A stretch of DNA of 64,000 nucleotides, from assembly GCF_019703855.1 (NCBI RefSeq), contig NZ_AP024086.1, positions 2,686,501 to 2,750,500 on the forward strand. Reading direction: 5' to 3'. A program made the translations under genes and the position numbers. The DNA comes from Desulfomarina profundi (GTDB taxonomy: Bacteria > Desulfobacterota > Desulfobulbia > Desulfobulbales > Desulfocapsaceae). Position 1 is the stretch's first letter. Each line of letters opens with the position of its first letter. Under the pieces are notes generated by a model. That model saw only the letters and a list, made by a program, of their open reading frames with translations. It did no database searches and was not told where the DNA came from. This document shows positions 17,941 through 27,423 of this stretch, piece after piece.

Positions 17941-18020
17941 TGTCTACCCGAAAATGAGATCTTTTGTTCGAGTTTATGGGGTTTAGAAAAACAAAAATCG
18001 GGCAAAAAGACCATTTTTGT
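17941..18020. repeat. Repeat family B, copy 2
   Basis: Shares TGTCTACCCGAAAATGAGAT, TTTTGTTCGAGTT and AAATCGGGCAAAAAG with the longer copy at 42219-42348, but lacks that copy's central hairpin. It ends just before the 18051 gene. Confidence 0.7.
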
Positions 18021-18050
18021 ACAGGCACCAGCAAACAGGGGGAGAAGTTC

Positions 18051-18758
18051 ATGCGTCTACGGTTGCAGATAGTTTTACCAGTCATTCTGCTTTTTCTATA
18101 TTCTGCTGTAATCTGCTATTCGTTTACCTTTTCAGAATATGAAAAACAGGAAAGTGATTCCCGGAATAATAAAACGAGCAGCCGTCAACTCCTGTCCACG
18201 CTTTCCTGTCCTGCTTCCCTGACCAACAAGAAAATTGCCACGATGATCGGCGAACAGCATCGGGACGATTACAAGGGATATTATGGAACTGTCATCACCA
18301 TTGGCGAGCCCGACTGGGACAGAAGATTCGGCACAAAAAAACAGGTCTATGGTCCCCTGATGGCTCAGCTTAACCAGGGTTTCAGCAAGCTCGGCCTTAA
18401 AACCTATACCAGCGCTGAAATCAACAGCCAGATTGCCAGGGCCGAACAGGAAGCCTTTCTCAATAACGATACGGAAGGCGCGCTCACAGCCGCAAAACGA
18501 TTACAGGCTGATTTTCTTGTCAAGGGAATCATCTCAACCAGGACTCAGACAAATAAGGTCATTAAAATCGAAGAGGTCTTTGTCACAATCAGTCTGACAC
18601 TGTATGATAAAAACGGTACCCAGCTTTCCACAGCCCAGGTCAAAAAGGCTGTCTTTTCGGATACAGACACCCTGGGCACCGTTCAATCCCTGGTCAAAGA
18701 GCAATCATATGCAATCGTATATCAACTCTTTAAAGATTATTGCCGGGAGGCAAATTGA
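18051..18758 (+). CDS. Exported CsgG/LpoB-like protein, unknown function
   Basis: About 235 residues. The start at 18051 follows GGGGGAG; the frame open from 17964 runs through repeat DNA and is not credible. An N-terminal signal sequence or anchor (residues ~5-23) is followed by a polar linker. The region 'GPLMAQLNQGFSKLGLKTYTS' to 'AAKRLQADFLVKGIISTRT' resembles the alpha/beta fold of CsgG, LpoB and FlgO-type periplasmic proteins: an N-terminal conserved strand, a helix pair, then 'ADFLVKG'. Not a confident family match. It precedes two genes of the same general class and is almost certainly co-transcribed with them (gap 4 bases). Confidence 0.6.
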   Translation: MRLRLQIVLPVILLFLYSAVICYSFTFSEYEKQESDSRNNKTSSRQLLSTLSCPASLTNKKIATMIGEQHRDDYKGYYGTVITIGEPDWDRRFGTKKQVYGPLMAQLNQGFSKLGLKTYTSAEINSQIARAEQEAFLNNDTEGALTAAKRLQADFLVKGIISTRTQTNKVIKIEEVFVTISLTLYDKNGTQLSTAQVKKAVFSDTDTLGTVQSLVKEQSYAIVYQLFKDYCREAN

Positions 18759-18762
18759 TTTT

Positions 18763-20127
18763 ATGAAACTTCAAACCAGCACTTTTCCATCCTGTTCCAT
18801 TTCTTCAGCCGGAGTGATGCTTTCAATCCTGGCAGCACTTGTTTTTTTCGCCTCGAACCCGGCCCGGGCCATACAGCCGCCGGAAACAATCATTGTTTCC
18901 GCAGAAGGCCTGGCAGATCCGGCTGCTGAGCAGTACCAGCGTGACAAGGGACTGATGATTGATGACCTGCGCCGGGATGCAAGGCGACAGGCGATAGAAA
19001 AAGCGGTGGGTGTCTATGTGGAAAGTTCAACCCTGGTTGAAAACTATCTCCTTATAGAAGACAAGGTTCTCTCAAGATCAAAAGGTCTGATAAAACAAAT
19101 TCTGGAGCAGTCATCTCCCCGCCTGGGTGAGGATGGACTCATGCATATCAAAATCAAAGCGGAAGTTTTCATCGGTGAAGTCAGAGATGCACTTGATTCA
19201 CTTTCCCGACAGAGCCGGATAAGCCTGATACGGCAGCACGGCAACCCCACGATATCTGTTGCCATAGTGGTAAAAGATGCAAAAAGAGGAAGCCAGGCAG
19301 CAAAAGAGAACTCAACAATTGCCGAAAATATCCTCAAAGACCGGTTTGTTCATTTTGGCTACAGGGTCTGGTCGGAAGAATATACAAAAATCCTCCAGCG
19401 GGGGCTGAAATCAAAACGTGGAGGACGGAGAATAGCCGATTTTTCCGTCATCGGGGAGGCCAAGTTCAAGACAAATTCAATTACACTCAAGGCCTCCGGG
19501 CTGACCATCACCAAGCATATCCTCACTTCATGGACAGTAAAATGCATTGATAATCATACGGGTGAAGAAATCTATTTCAATAACAAGGTTCCCAGGCATA
19601 AAAGCTGGTCCGATGAAGATCAGGCCTTGGAAGATATCGGCATGCTGATCGGTAATGAATTTACAAAGGATTTCTTTGAGAACCAGTTGATGAAACCGTC
19701 ACGCCTCTACCAACTGCAGTTGACCGGACTTCCCGATTACGATACGGCCCTGCTCTTCCAGGAAGAATTTATCGGTCTCCGTTCAATCCTGAACGCCGAG
19801 CTTGTAAATTTTGAAGCTGGGGGGCTCTCCTTCTTTGAAGTCGAATGTACCGGCAGCGGCAGCAATTTTGCCCAGATTGTCAACAATGCCATAATCAAAC
19901 CGATTAATAAAAAACTTGACGGTCCCAGGCTCAAACTCATCTCTCAACATGGCAATGTCGTGACAGTTGATGTTGATCCCGGGAAAGAGGCGGGAGGATT
20001 GCAGGAAGCAATCCTGTCCACCCCTCCTGCATCCCTTGCAGCTGCTCCACCTGAACGTATAAAACAATTAATACAGAGTGCTGATTTACTGGAAAAAATA
20101 GTCAAAATGAACCCTGCCCTCAAGTAA
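18763..20127 (+). CDS. Exported FlgT-like (LPP20-like) protein
   Basis: 454 residues, with a signal peptide ending near 'NPARA'. The start is ATG 18763, with GGGAGG 12 bases upstream. Residues ~40-150 ('DDLRRDARRQAIEKAVGVYVESSTLVENY') match the N-terminal domain of FlgT and related LPP20-type proteins, in which 'ARR.AI..A.G..V...T.V' is diagnostic. A middle CsgG/SHS2-like region includes 'NILKDRFVHFGYRVW' and 'IADFSVIGEAKFK'. In Vibrio, FlgT builds the H ring at the flagellar base, but no flagellar gene is present here, so another outer-membrane assembly role is possible. Confidence 0.65.
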   Translation: MKLQTSTFPSCSISSAGVMLSILAALVFFASNPARAIQPPETIIVSAEGLADPAAEQYQRDKGLMIDDLRRDARRQAIEKAVGVYVESSTLVENYLLIEDKVLSRSKGLIKQILEQSSPRLGEDGLMHIKIKAEVFIGEVRDALDSLSRQSRISLIRQHGNPTISVAIVVKDAKRGSQAAKENSTIAENILKDRFVHFGYRVWSEEYTKILQRGLKSKRGGRRIADFSVIGEAKFKTNSITLKASGLTITKHILTSWTVKCIDNHTGEEIYFNNKVPRHKSWSDEDQALEDIGMLIGNEFTKDFFENQLMKPSRLYQLQLTGLPDYDTALLFQEEFIGLRSILNAELVNFEAGGLSFFEVECTGSGSNFAQIVNNAIIKPINKKLDGPRLKLISQHGNVVTVDVDPGKEAGGLQEAILSTPPASLAAAPPERIKQLIQSADLLEKIVKMNPALK

Positions 20128-20221
20128 TTGGACAAGATCATTTTGTTGCTTTTATGTCCGGTTTTATGCAAACAACCCTAAACAGACTTACTCAAAGTCA
20201 AAACTCCCACAGGAGGCTCAT

Positions 20222-21007
20222 ATGAGAAACAGTTTTCTTGCCTTTATGTCACTGACAATTTTTTCCCTTTCCGTCTTTCTATCCGGTTGTGTTCCCACCA
20301 GCACAGGTGCCGGCGGATCGGCATCTCTGCAGGCCAATAAAACAGCTGATCAGAGTTTATACAAACCCGTTAATTATGCCAATGCAAACAAAAAAGGACC
20401 GACGGTCATCGTCCTTCCTGGAAAAATAAAAAACAGCAATGCCTCATTTACCCAGAAAGTCACACCAAATAATATTGCCGATTTTGCTGAAATTGAGCTG
20501 AGTAATGCCAACTTCAAGGTTCTTGAGCGAACGGATCTCGGTCCCATGTTGAAAGAAGTCGAACTGGCTGTAAGTATGGGGAATCCTTCAGCCCTACAGA
20601 AATTCAAGCGTGGTAAATTCAAGTCCACAAAATGGTTTATAAAGTTTGATATCCTCAAGGCTGAAAAAGTGGCCGCGGCCGGACAGGGCTTTGACGGTGC
20701 TGCAATCGGCTCCATTTTCGGCTCTGTCGTGGGTGGCCTGACCGGAACAGTGGGGTCAACAACTATCAGGTCAGCAAAGGCAAGCGAAGATGCAGCAGTA
20801 TGGATTATCGGTTTACGTTATAAAATTGTCGATGCTTCTACAAGTGAACAGGTTGCCACAGGATACGTGGAGAAGAAAATGGAAACCGGCAAGAAAACCC
20901 AGGGTCTTCTCGGAATATCTGGAAATGCTGAACAGCTGACAACTCTTGATACCATAGTACAACGTCTGGTGCAGGAGGCAGTTGTAAAAATAGATCAGAG
21001 GAAATAG
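20222..21007 (+). CDS. CsgG-family outer-membrane lipoprotein
   Basis: 261 residues. The start follows AGGAGG. A lipobox 'FLSGC' gives lipidated Cys23. The body shows the CsgG-type pattern: 'GPTVIVLPGKIKN', then 'AEIELSNANFKVLERTDLGPMLKEVEL', a small-residue hinge 'GSIFGSVVGGLTGTVGS', and 'GLRYKIVDASTSEQVATGYVE'. CsgG proteins form outer-membrane pores (curli secretion), and relatives anchor flagellar or secretion rings. No csgA/B/E/F gene accompanies it. Third gene of the cluster; a good terminator follows at 21016. Confidence 0.72.
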   Translation: MRNSFLAFMSLTIFSLSVFLSGCVPTSTGAGGSASLQANKTADQSLYKPVNYANANKKGPTVIVLPGKIKNSNASFTQKVTPNNIADFAEIELSNANFKVLERTDLGPMLKEVELAVSMGNPSALQKFKRGKFKSTKWFIKFDILKAEKVAAAGQGFDGAAIGSIFGSVVGGLTGTVGSTTIRSAKASEDAAVWIIGLRYKIVDASTSEQVATGYVEKKMETGKKTQGLLGISGNAEQLTTLDTIVQRLVQEAVVKIDQRK

Positions 21008-21015
21008 TAAACCGG

Positions 21016-21046
21016 GGCCGACCCGAAAGCATAAGGGTCGGCCTTT
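21016..21046 (+). terminator. Rho-independent terminator of CsgG-like cluster
   Basis: A 9-bp perfect stem, GGCCGACCC (21016-21024) with GGGTCGGCC (21035-21043), followed by TTT. It lies 9 bases after the gene stop. Confidence 0.8.
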
Positions 21047-21054
21047 AAATCAAA

Positions 21055-21302
21055 CCTAAATCCTGCACTTCGTCGGGAATAAAGAAAAAATATTTATACT
21101 GTATAAACAGATAATTATCATATCGCAGTAAGGGTTGGACCATTCACTATCCGAGTGAGATTGTTTTTTCTTTATTCCCTCGCCCTGCGGGATTGGAAAT
21201 TTTATCGAATCTGCTTCGTTATCAAGGGCTTGAAATATGTTAATACGTCTGCGCCTTTGATGCCTCGCATCTCCGGTAAACTTGCCAACTTCAGGATTTA
21301 GG
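21055..21302 (+). mobile_element. MITE-like element, copy 1 (248 bp)
   Basis: Non-coding element bounded by CCTAAATCCTG at 21055 and CAGGATTTAGG ending at 21302. The flanks TCAAA (21050-21054) and CCAAA (21303-21307) differ by one base, a probable eroded 5-bp target duplication. Internally, GGGAATAAAGAAAAAA and its complement form a second inverted repeat. The sequence is highly similar to 44016-44260 and 45193-45437. No transposase frame is inside, so it would move in trans. Confidence 0.87.
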
Positions 21303-21324
21303 CCAAATTCATCCCTTCTCAATA

Positions 21325-22595
21325 TCAGTCGGTCAGAAGAGCAAATCGCTCCCAGAAGTCCGGAAAAGATTTTGCCACACACTCCTCCCCACGTATTATC
21401 ACACCCGGTACCCGTAAACCGGCCACGGCCATACTCATTGCCATCCTGTGATCTTCATAGGTCTCAATCTCGGCACCTCTCAGGTTTTTGCCTCCATCAC
21501 CATGAATCACCATACGGTCTTCAAATTCCTCTGTCTTCACACCCAGTTTTCCAAGCTCTGTAACCACGGCGGACAACCGATCACATTCCTTGATGCGCAG
21601 ATGGGCAATATTATTTATTTCCGTTTTACCATGGGCAAAAGCGGCAACAACAGCCAGTGTGGGGACGACATCGGGCATATCCCCCATGTCCACAGTAATT
21701 CCCTCCAGCCGCTCACTGCCGTGCAGGGTGATTGTTTTACCCGAACGAACCACGTTACAACCCATCCGGCCCAGAAGGGGAACCAGCATGACGTCGCCCT
21801 GGAGAGAGGGAACAGGAACATTTTCAACGGTAACCGACCCACCTGTCACTGCGGCTGCTGCCCAGAAATATGAAGCATTGGACCCATCTCCTTCAATCTC
21901 GTATTCCCTTGGCCGGTAACACCCACGGGGCACAGTAAACCTGCTGAAATCAGGGGCAGCGTCCACTTCAATTCCAAAATCGGCCATCACGGCCAGGGTC
22001 ATGGCAACATACGGTTTTGAGAGTACCTCACCTTCCACACGCAGTTCAGCTTCTTTTCCGGCATAAGGCGCCACCAGTAAAAGAGAGGAAAGATACTGGC
22101 TGGATTTCCCCTCCGGCAGAATCGTAGTACCCCCTTCAATACCACCGGCTTCGATTTTAAGCGGCGGGCACCCGGTACCCTTCATGGAAGAAATATCAAC
22201 ACCCCAGCCTCTCAAAGCATCTATCAATGGATCAATGGGCCGGACATGCATCCTCTCGTCCCCGTCAATGATAAATCTTCCCCGACCAAGAGAAGCAACG
22301 GACGTGAGAAAACGGGTGGCCGTTCCGTTGTTACCGAGAAAAACGGGTTTCCCGTCCGATCTGATAACTCCCCCCGCCCCTCAACAAGCCAGTCATCCCC
22401 TTTTTCCATGGCGATTCCCATCTGTGCCAGAGCGCCTGAAGAATACTCTGTATCCTCACTTTCGAGGGGCCCGATCAGACGGCTCCTGCCATCCGCCAGG
22501 GCCGCTGCAATCAAGGCCCTCTGGGTCAGGCTTTTGGATCCGGGAACGGAGATAGTAGTTCTAATTTTTTTCTCGGCCGGCTGTATGATAATCAT
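21325..22595 (-). CDS. aroA: 3-phosphoshikimate 1-carboxyvinyltransferase (frameshifted)
   Basis: EPSP synthase of the shikimate pathway. The N-terminal part (from 22595) has 'ISVPGSKSLTQRALIAAALA', whose Lys and Ser bind shikimate-3-phosphate. The frame then runs out at 22224. The remainder is in another frame, including 'RMHVRPIDPLIDALRGWGVD' and the C-terminal 'ETYEDHRMAMSMAVAGL'. One extra C in the C6 run at 22370-22375 restores the expected 'GVIRSDGKPVFLGNNGTATRF' segment. The pathway is normally essential, so the frameshift is probably an error. It is transcribed away from the MITE and precedes no obvious operon partner. Confidence 0.9.
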
Positions 22596-22617
22596 TGTTT
22601 TCGTTTCTCTTTTCTCG

Positions 22618-23577
22618 TTATATTTCTATTAAACCAACATCGAGTGCACCGATCAGACTTCTCACCGAAGGCAGTTTCTCCGCAGTCACGTAAGCACTGA
22701 TGCCTTCAACAACCTCCTCACTGGCCCTGGGATTGACAAAACTGGCTGTACCAATCTGAACAGCTGAAGCCCCGGCTAACAGGAATTCCAGGGCATCTTC
22801 GCTGTTTTCAATACCACCGATACCTATTACCGGGACAGAAACACATCCGGCGACCTGGTACACCATCCGCAGGGCAATCGGTTTAATGGCGGGCCCGGAC
22901 AGGCCACCAATGATATTCCCCAGAACCGGCTTTCTTGTTTTTACATCAACAGCCATGCCAATCAATGTGTTAATAAGTGAAATAGCATCAGCTCCTCCGT
23001 CTTCAACACTTTTAGCCATCACGGTAATGTCCGACACATTGGGAGAAAGCTTGACCATAACCGGCACATCCGCTCTCTCCTTGACAGCCTTTGTCACCGC
23101 CATTGCCATGGCGGGATCAGTCCCGAAAGCCACTCCTCCCTTTTTCACATTGGGGCAGGATATATTCACTTCAAGTCCGGCGACACCTTCAACTCCTGCC
23201 AGTTTTTCTGTGATTTCCCTGTACTCATCCAGGGAATCGCCGAGGATGTTGACTATTACAGGTATATTAAGTCCGGCCAGGTAGACCATTTTTTCCGCAA
23301 TAAATCTCTCAACACCCACATTCTGCAGGCCTATCGCATTGAGCATGCCACATGGAGTCTCAACAATCCTGGGTGGCGGGTTTCCTTGACGGGGATAGAG
23401 CGAAATACCTTTGACGATAACAGCTCCCAGCCGATGCAGATTCATCAACTGCTCAAATTCCCTGGCATAACCGAAGGTACCCGAAGCGGTCATGACAGGA
23501 TTGGCAATTGTCAGAGAGCCACCAATATTCACCCGAAGATCGGGTGCTGCATCCCGAGAATTGTTTACGAATTCCAT
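22618..23577 (-). CDS. pyrD: Dihydroorotate dehydrogenase B, catalytic subunit
   Basis: FMN enzyme oxidising dihydroorotate to orotate in pyrimidine synthesis, 319 residues. It shows 'NPVMTASGTFGYAREF', the FMN/substrate loop 'NAIGLQNVG', 'VNISCPNVKKGGVAFG' with the class 1 active-site Cys, 'VMVKLSPNV' and 'IGIGGIENSEDALEFLLAGASAVQIGTA'. The 1B type (NAD-dependent) is supported by the adjacent pyrK, which overlaps its start by 13 bases. Confidence 0.95.
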   Translation of the reverse strand: MEFVNNSRDAAPDLRVNIGGSLTIANPVMTASGTFGYAREFEQLMNLHRLGAVIVKGISLYPRQGNPPPRIVETPCGMLNAIGLQNVGVERFIAEKMVYLAGLNIPVIVNILGDSLDEYREITEKLAGVEGVAGLEVNISCPNVKKGGVAFGTDPAMAMAVTKAVKERADVPVMVKLSPNVSDITVMAKSVEDGGADAISLINTLIGMAVDVKTRKPVLGNIIGGLSGPAIKPIALRMVYQVAGCVSVPVIGIGGIENSEDALEFLLAGASAVQIGTASFVNPRASEEVVEGISAYVTAEKLPSVRSLIGALDVGLIEI

Positions 23578-24358
23578 ATCAGTTCCTCTGCGTCAAAAAC
23601 CGGCCCGTTCAGGCAGACATGGGCATATGTGCCCTTTTTGGTCTTTCTGCTACAGCCAAGGCAGGCCCCCATGCCACAGGCCATGACACTCTCCACCGAA
23701 ACCTGGCAGGGAATCGAGTGATTCCTGCACAATTGTCCAATCCTGGCCATCATCGGTTCCGGACCACAGGTATACACCATGCTCTTGCCGGAAAGCTCTT
23801 TTGCGTCAAGCAGATCAGTCACAAAACCTCCATGACCGAATGAGCCGTCATCTGTAGCTGTCAGAAGCCTCAGGCCAAACTCCCGAAAATCCTCCACCAG
23901 CGGTTCCACTTCAACCCTGCTGCGCCCTCCGAGAATAATCAGATCCCCGTTACATTCCCGTTTTTTTTTATAACGGCAAATTGATTTCGCCAGAAAAAGC
24001 ATAGGTGCAATACCCAGCCCTCCCCGATGAGAATGGAAGAACCCGATTTTTTAATCTGAAAACCTCGCCCGAGGGGGCCAAACAGGGAAACCGTTTCTCC
24101 GACCTTCACCCTTGCCAGCATATCAGTGCCCCGACCGACAACCTTAAAATATATCTGCAACTGCCCGGAAGAACTTGTCTGATGAATGGAAAACGGGCGT
24201 CGGAGCAGAGGATCCTTGCCCTGGCCAGCCTTGATCATGACAAACTGCCCGGCCCTGGCGACCCGTGCAATATCTGGAGAGCGAAATGTTATGCGATAAT
24301 TCTCAGATGAAAACTGTTCAACACGTAATACAGTTGTTTTTTCCTGGTATTGTGACAT
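23565..24358 (-). CDS. pyrK: Dihydroorotate dehydrogenase B, electron-transfer subunit (frameshifted)
   Basis: FAD/[2Fe-2S] subunit passing electrons from PyrD to NAD. The N-terminal FAD domain contains 'LLRRPFSIHQ'. The C-terminal cluster site is 'CGMGACLGCSRKTKKG'. The frame breaks near 24022: with one extra C in the run at 24022-24025 (G on the coding strand), 'SILIGGGLGIAPMLFLAKSI' is restored across the NAD-binding loop. Both halves are otherwise conserved. It overlaps pyrD by 13 bases. Confidence 0.9.
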
Positions 24359-24457
24359 AGTTATCGATACACTTGGGAGAGTTAATAAAACACCTGAATC
24401 ATATCAAAGAGCTTTTTCAGGTCTCGTGTTTTTACTCTATTACTTGAAATAATTCAC

Positions 24458-25243
24458 ATGATTTCTACTCCATTCCTCACGGCAGCGGCGGCTCTACTGG
24501 GCCTGGTAATCGGCAGTTTCCTCAATGTAGTTATTCTCAGACTCCCGCAGGAAGACAACTCCATAGTCTTTCCGGCTTCTCACTGTCCAGCCTGCAAAAC
24601 TCCTCTTGCATGGTATGAAAACATTCCGGTTTTCAGCTTTCTATTCCTGCGAGGTAAATGCGCTCATTGCCGGACCACCATTTCGTTCCAGTATCCACTG
24701 GTGGAAATACTGACGTCATTTCTGGCGGTTGCTGTTCTCAGGACATTTGGTCCTTCCCTGGAAGCTGCGGGATATTTTGTCTTTGCAGCAGCACTTCTGG
24801 TAATCATTTTTATTGATATCCATCACCAGATCATCCCTGATGTTATTAGCCTGCCAGGAATTATTCTTGGATTATTATTTTCATTTTTCAACCACCATCT
24901 CAAATGGCAGGACTCTCTGACAGGTATCATTCTCGGAGGCGGTGTTCTTTATTCGATTGCCCTCCTTTACTCGCTAATCCGCAAACAGGAAGGCATGGGG
25001 GGCGGGGATATCAAGCTGCTTGCAATGATAGGAGGATGGCTTGGCTGGCAGTCTCTCCCCTTTGTTATTTTTTTCAGTTCCTTCACTGGATCAATCGTCG
25101 GTCTGATTGCCATGAGATCACAGAAAAAAGGGGGCAGCACACGGATTGCCTTTGGTCCTTTTCTCTCCTGCACCGCTCTTATTTATCTCTTTTTTTTCAC
25201 ACAAATACTTGATTTTTATCGTTTTTATTTTTTCGGGCAATAA
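24458..25243 (+). CDS. pilD: Prepilin peptidase (type IV leader peptidase/methyltransferase)
   Basis: Inner-membrane aspartic protease that cleaves and N-methylates type IV pilins and type II pseudopilins, 261 residues. The zinc-type tetracysteine motif is visible as 'CPACKTPL' and 'CAHCRTTI'. The two catalytic aspartates lie in 'IFIDIHHQIIPD' and 'GGGDIKLLAMIGGWLGW'. About eight hydrophobic segments. No pilin genes lie nearby in the window, so the substrates are elsewhere. It converges with the flavodoxin-like gene, with stops 8 bases apart. Confidence 0.93.
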   Translation: MISTPFLTAAAALLGLVIGSFLNVVILRLPQEDNSIVFPASHCPACKTPLAWYENIPVFSFLFLRGKCAHCRTTISFQYPLVEILTSFLAVAVLRTFGPSLEAAGYFVFAAALLVIIFIDIHHQIIPDVISLPGIILGLLFSFFNHHLKWQDSLTGIILGGGVLYSIALLYSLIRKQEGMGGGDIKLLAMIGGWLGWQSLPFVIFFSSFTGSIVGLIAMRSQKKGGSTRIAFGPFLSCTALIYLFFFTQILDFYRFYFFGQ

Positions 25244-25251
25244 AATCAAAG

Positions 25252-25893
25252 TTATTCTTCGGCCAAAATTGTTTGTGCCAGTTTTTTACCCAGGTCAAGA
25301 GCAATGAATGTCTGTTCCCTGTTATGTCCATACCCCGGATAACGCTTTCTGAACCATGAATTTTCCCTGCGCACCATCTTACCACGCAACTGCAGGATCA
25401 GTCCAATAGTCCGCCAAGGCTCCCGTATAAGATGGGTGAAGACTATCGGTGGTTCCATCCGTGCTCCGTATTTTTTCAGATGCCTTCTTAATTCCCAATG
25501 ATGTATTCGCCAGTATGCCCGACATGATATCAGAGGAATAACACACTCATCCCGTAACTCCTTGCCATACCGGTCAAGAAAATCGAGGACAGGGCCACTT
25601 GGATGATACGACCACGTGGGTCCGGCCAGGATAATCCTCGACCAGCAACCTGAAAACGTCTTTTCTACAGGTTTTATTTCAGAGCGCAGGCTGAAAAATG
25701 TCTGAATAGTGGCCTTGAGAAGATCATAGTAGGATTTGAAGGGGAAATCATAGGGCGACACGGGAGTCAACTGTTGAACGGTAACCTCAATGCCTTCACC
25801 TTCCAGACCTTCAATAATTCTATTAAGGAGTAATTTTGTCTGACCTGTGAAGGAATAATAAATTATGAGTACACGTTTTTTTCTCAATAGCAA
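25252..25893 (-). CDS. Flavodoxin-like protein
   Basis: About 213 residues. The N-terminal 'RVLIIYYSFTGQTKLLLNRI' is the FMN phosphate-binding loop of flavodoxin-fold proteins. 'IILAGPTWSYHPSGPVLDFLDRYG' is the second flavin-contact region. The last ~70 residues are basic and unassigned. The start is TTG at 25893 (or TTG two codons on), with a weak purine-rich site. The redox partner is unknown. An NAD(P)H-quinone or chromate-reductase-like role is possible but not shown. Confidence 0.7.
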   Translation of the reverse strand: MLLRKKRVLIIYYSFTGQTKLLLNRIIEGLEGEGIEVTVQQLTPVSPYDFPFKSYYDLLKATIQTFFSLRSEIKPVEKTFSGCWSRIILAGPTWSYHPSGPVLDFLDRYGKELRDECVIPLISCRAYWRIHHWELRRHLKKYGARMEPPIVFTHLIREPWRTIGLILQLRGKMVRRENSWFRKRYPGYGHNREQTFIALDLGKKLAQTILAEE

Positions 25894-25963
25894 CTCTCTC
25901 TTTTACCGTTATCATTAACCGTCCGACAGGATACTGGCCTCTAAGACATGCATCAGGATGCCT

Positions 25964-26080
25964 TGAATAATGAGATATTTTGTTCGAGTTCAGGAGCATA
26001 GAAAATAAAAAGCACAGCATATTAATTATATGTGAGCACTTTTATTTTCGTAGCAAGGATGAAATCGGGAAAAATAGCAG
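25964..26080. repeat. Repeat family B, copy 3, with hairpin
   Basis: Carries TTTTGTTCGAGTTCA and then a long imperfect palindrome (26001-26049, GAAAATAAAA ... TTTTATTTTC) around CAGCATATTAATTATATG. The same arrangement appears at 42219-42348. The rest of the 347-base gap up to the dsr terminator shows no gene. Confidence 0.75.
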
Positions 26081-26183
26081 TTATTCAATGTGCCCATTAA
26101 CTGATTACGTGCAAAACTCAGCGTGATAAAACAGGAATATCCCCTGTCTGGCTGAGTTTCATGGGTAATCAGACAAATTTAAC

Positions 26184-26221
26184 AAAAAAAAAAGCCCCCG
26201 ACAAGTCGGAGGCTTTTTTTC
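26184..26221 (-). terminator. Terminator of dsrMKJOP operon
   Basis: Stem GCCTCCGACTTGTCGGGGGC (as read on the minus strand) with A-rich upstream and U-rich downstream arms on both strands. It lies 20 bases past the dsrP stop and could act in both directions. Confidence 0.9.
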
Positions 26222-26240
26222 TTTACTGTTTCTCTTTCTC

Positions 26241-27416
26241 TCAGGCTTCAACCTCGTGTTCCACGCCGATGGCGATCTTGTACAACAGCGTCACCAGGAG
26301 AAAACCTGTAGCCCATATACCCAGGGTAATCCCTATTTCATTGGCAGTAGGATAATACTCTGTAATTTCCTCTAGAGGGCTGACAACCAGACCGCCCATA
26401 ACAAAACCGAGTCCCTTGTCGAGCCAGAGCGCCACAAAGATCATTACACAGCCGATTCCGATCATAAGATCTGTTCCGGTTTTTCTTATTTTCATGTAAG
26501 CAAACAGTCCCAGACCACCAAAACAGAGCAGGACGGAACTCCACATAAAGGGAACAAGATTATTGTAGACATGCCCGTTATGCTCAAGCCCGAAGAAGAG
26601 GTATTCCAGTGAATGCTTATGGCCGGGAATATTGGAATAGTAGCCGACAAAGAACTCAAGCAGTACAAAGAAAGCGTTGATCAGAGCCGCATACATGATA
26701 ATTGTAGTCAGTTTGCTGATTGCCTCTTTACCCGCATCAAAATTAGCCACACGCTTCATAATAAGACATGCCACTACAATAAGAGCCGGTCCTGCCGCAA
26801 AGGCCGAAGCCAGAAAACGGGGCGCCGTAATAGCGGACAACCAGAAATGACGACCGGGAAGACCACAGTAGAGCATTGCTGTTACCGTGTGAATGGACAC
26901 GGCAAACGGAATGGAAACATATACAAAAATGTAAACCCATTTCGGAGGCTTAACCTGTTTACGCTCTGCGGTCAGAATAACCCAGCCGCATATGACATTG
27001 AGTCCCAGGTAACCGAGCAGAACCACCATATCCCAGAACAGCATGGAATTGGGGGTCGGGTGCAGTATCATATTCAGACCGCGCAACGGCTGCCCAATAT
27101 CTGCCATAATGAACATCAGGCACATTATGATTGATGCAATTGCCAGAAATTCACCGAGAATCGTGAGACGCCCGAACACCTTGTAATTATGAATATAGTA
27201 GGGCAGAACGAGCATCAACCCTCCGGCAGCAACACCGACAAGAAAGGTAAATTGAGAAATATACAATCCCCAGGACAGATCACGTCCCATTCCGGTCAAC
27301 CCCAAACCGAAGAGAAACTGCCTGATATAACAGATAGCTCCAACACCTATGAATGCGCACAAAACAGCGAGCCACATCCAGTAGCGAGAGTTTCCTTTAA
27401 ATACTTTTTCAATCAT
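26241..27416 (-). CDS. dsrP: DsrP, NrfD-type membrane subunit of Dsr complex
   Basis: Integral inner-membrane subunit (391 residues, about ten helices) of DsrMKJOP. NrfD-family proteins exchange electrons with the quinone pool. Hydrophobic helices cover nearly the whole length; 'PYYIHNYKVFGRLTILGEFLAIAS' and 'FLPGRHFWLS'-like motifs fit the family. It follows dsrO by 7 bases and is the last gene of the operon, ended by the terminator at 26184-26221. With DsrO it forms the periplasm-facing quinone module. Confidence 0.94.
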   Translation of the reverse strand: MIEKVFKGNSRYWMWLAVLCAFIGVGAICYIRQFLFGLGLTGMGRDLSWGLYISQFTFLVGVAAGGLMLVLPYYIHNYKVFGRLTILGEFLAIASIIMCLMFIMADIGQPLRGLNMILHPTPNSMLFWDMVVLLGYLGLNVICGWVILTAERKQVKPPKWVYIFVYVSIPFAVSIHTVTAMLYCGLPGRHFWLSAITAPRFLASAFAAGPALIVVACLIMKRVANFDAGKEAISKLTTIIMYAALINAFFVLLEFFVGYYSNIPGHKHSLEYLFFGLEHNGHVYNNLVPFMWSSVLLCFGGLGLFAYMKIRKTGTDLMIGIGCVMIFVALWLDKGLGFVMGGLVVSPLEEITEYYPTANEIGITLGIWATGFLLVTLLYKIAIGVEHEVEA

Positions 27417-27423
27417 GACATCC

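Noticed and set aside
18604-18762. An upstream start for the FlgT-like protein
   Set aside because: It would overlap the previous gene by about 155 bases in another frame, and the ATG at 18763 yields a clean signal peptide.
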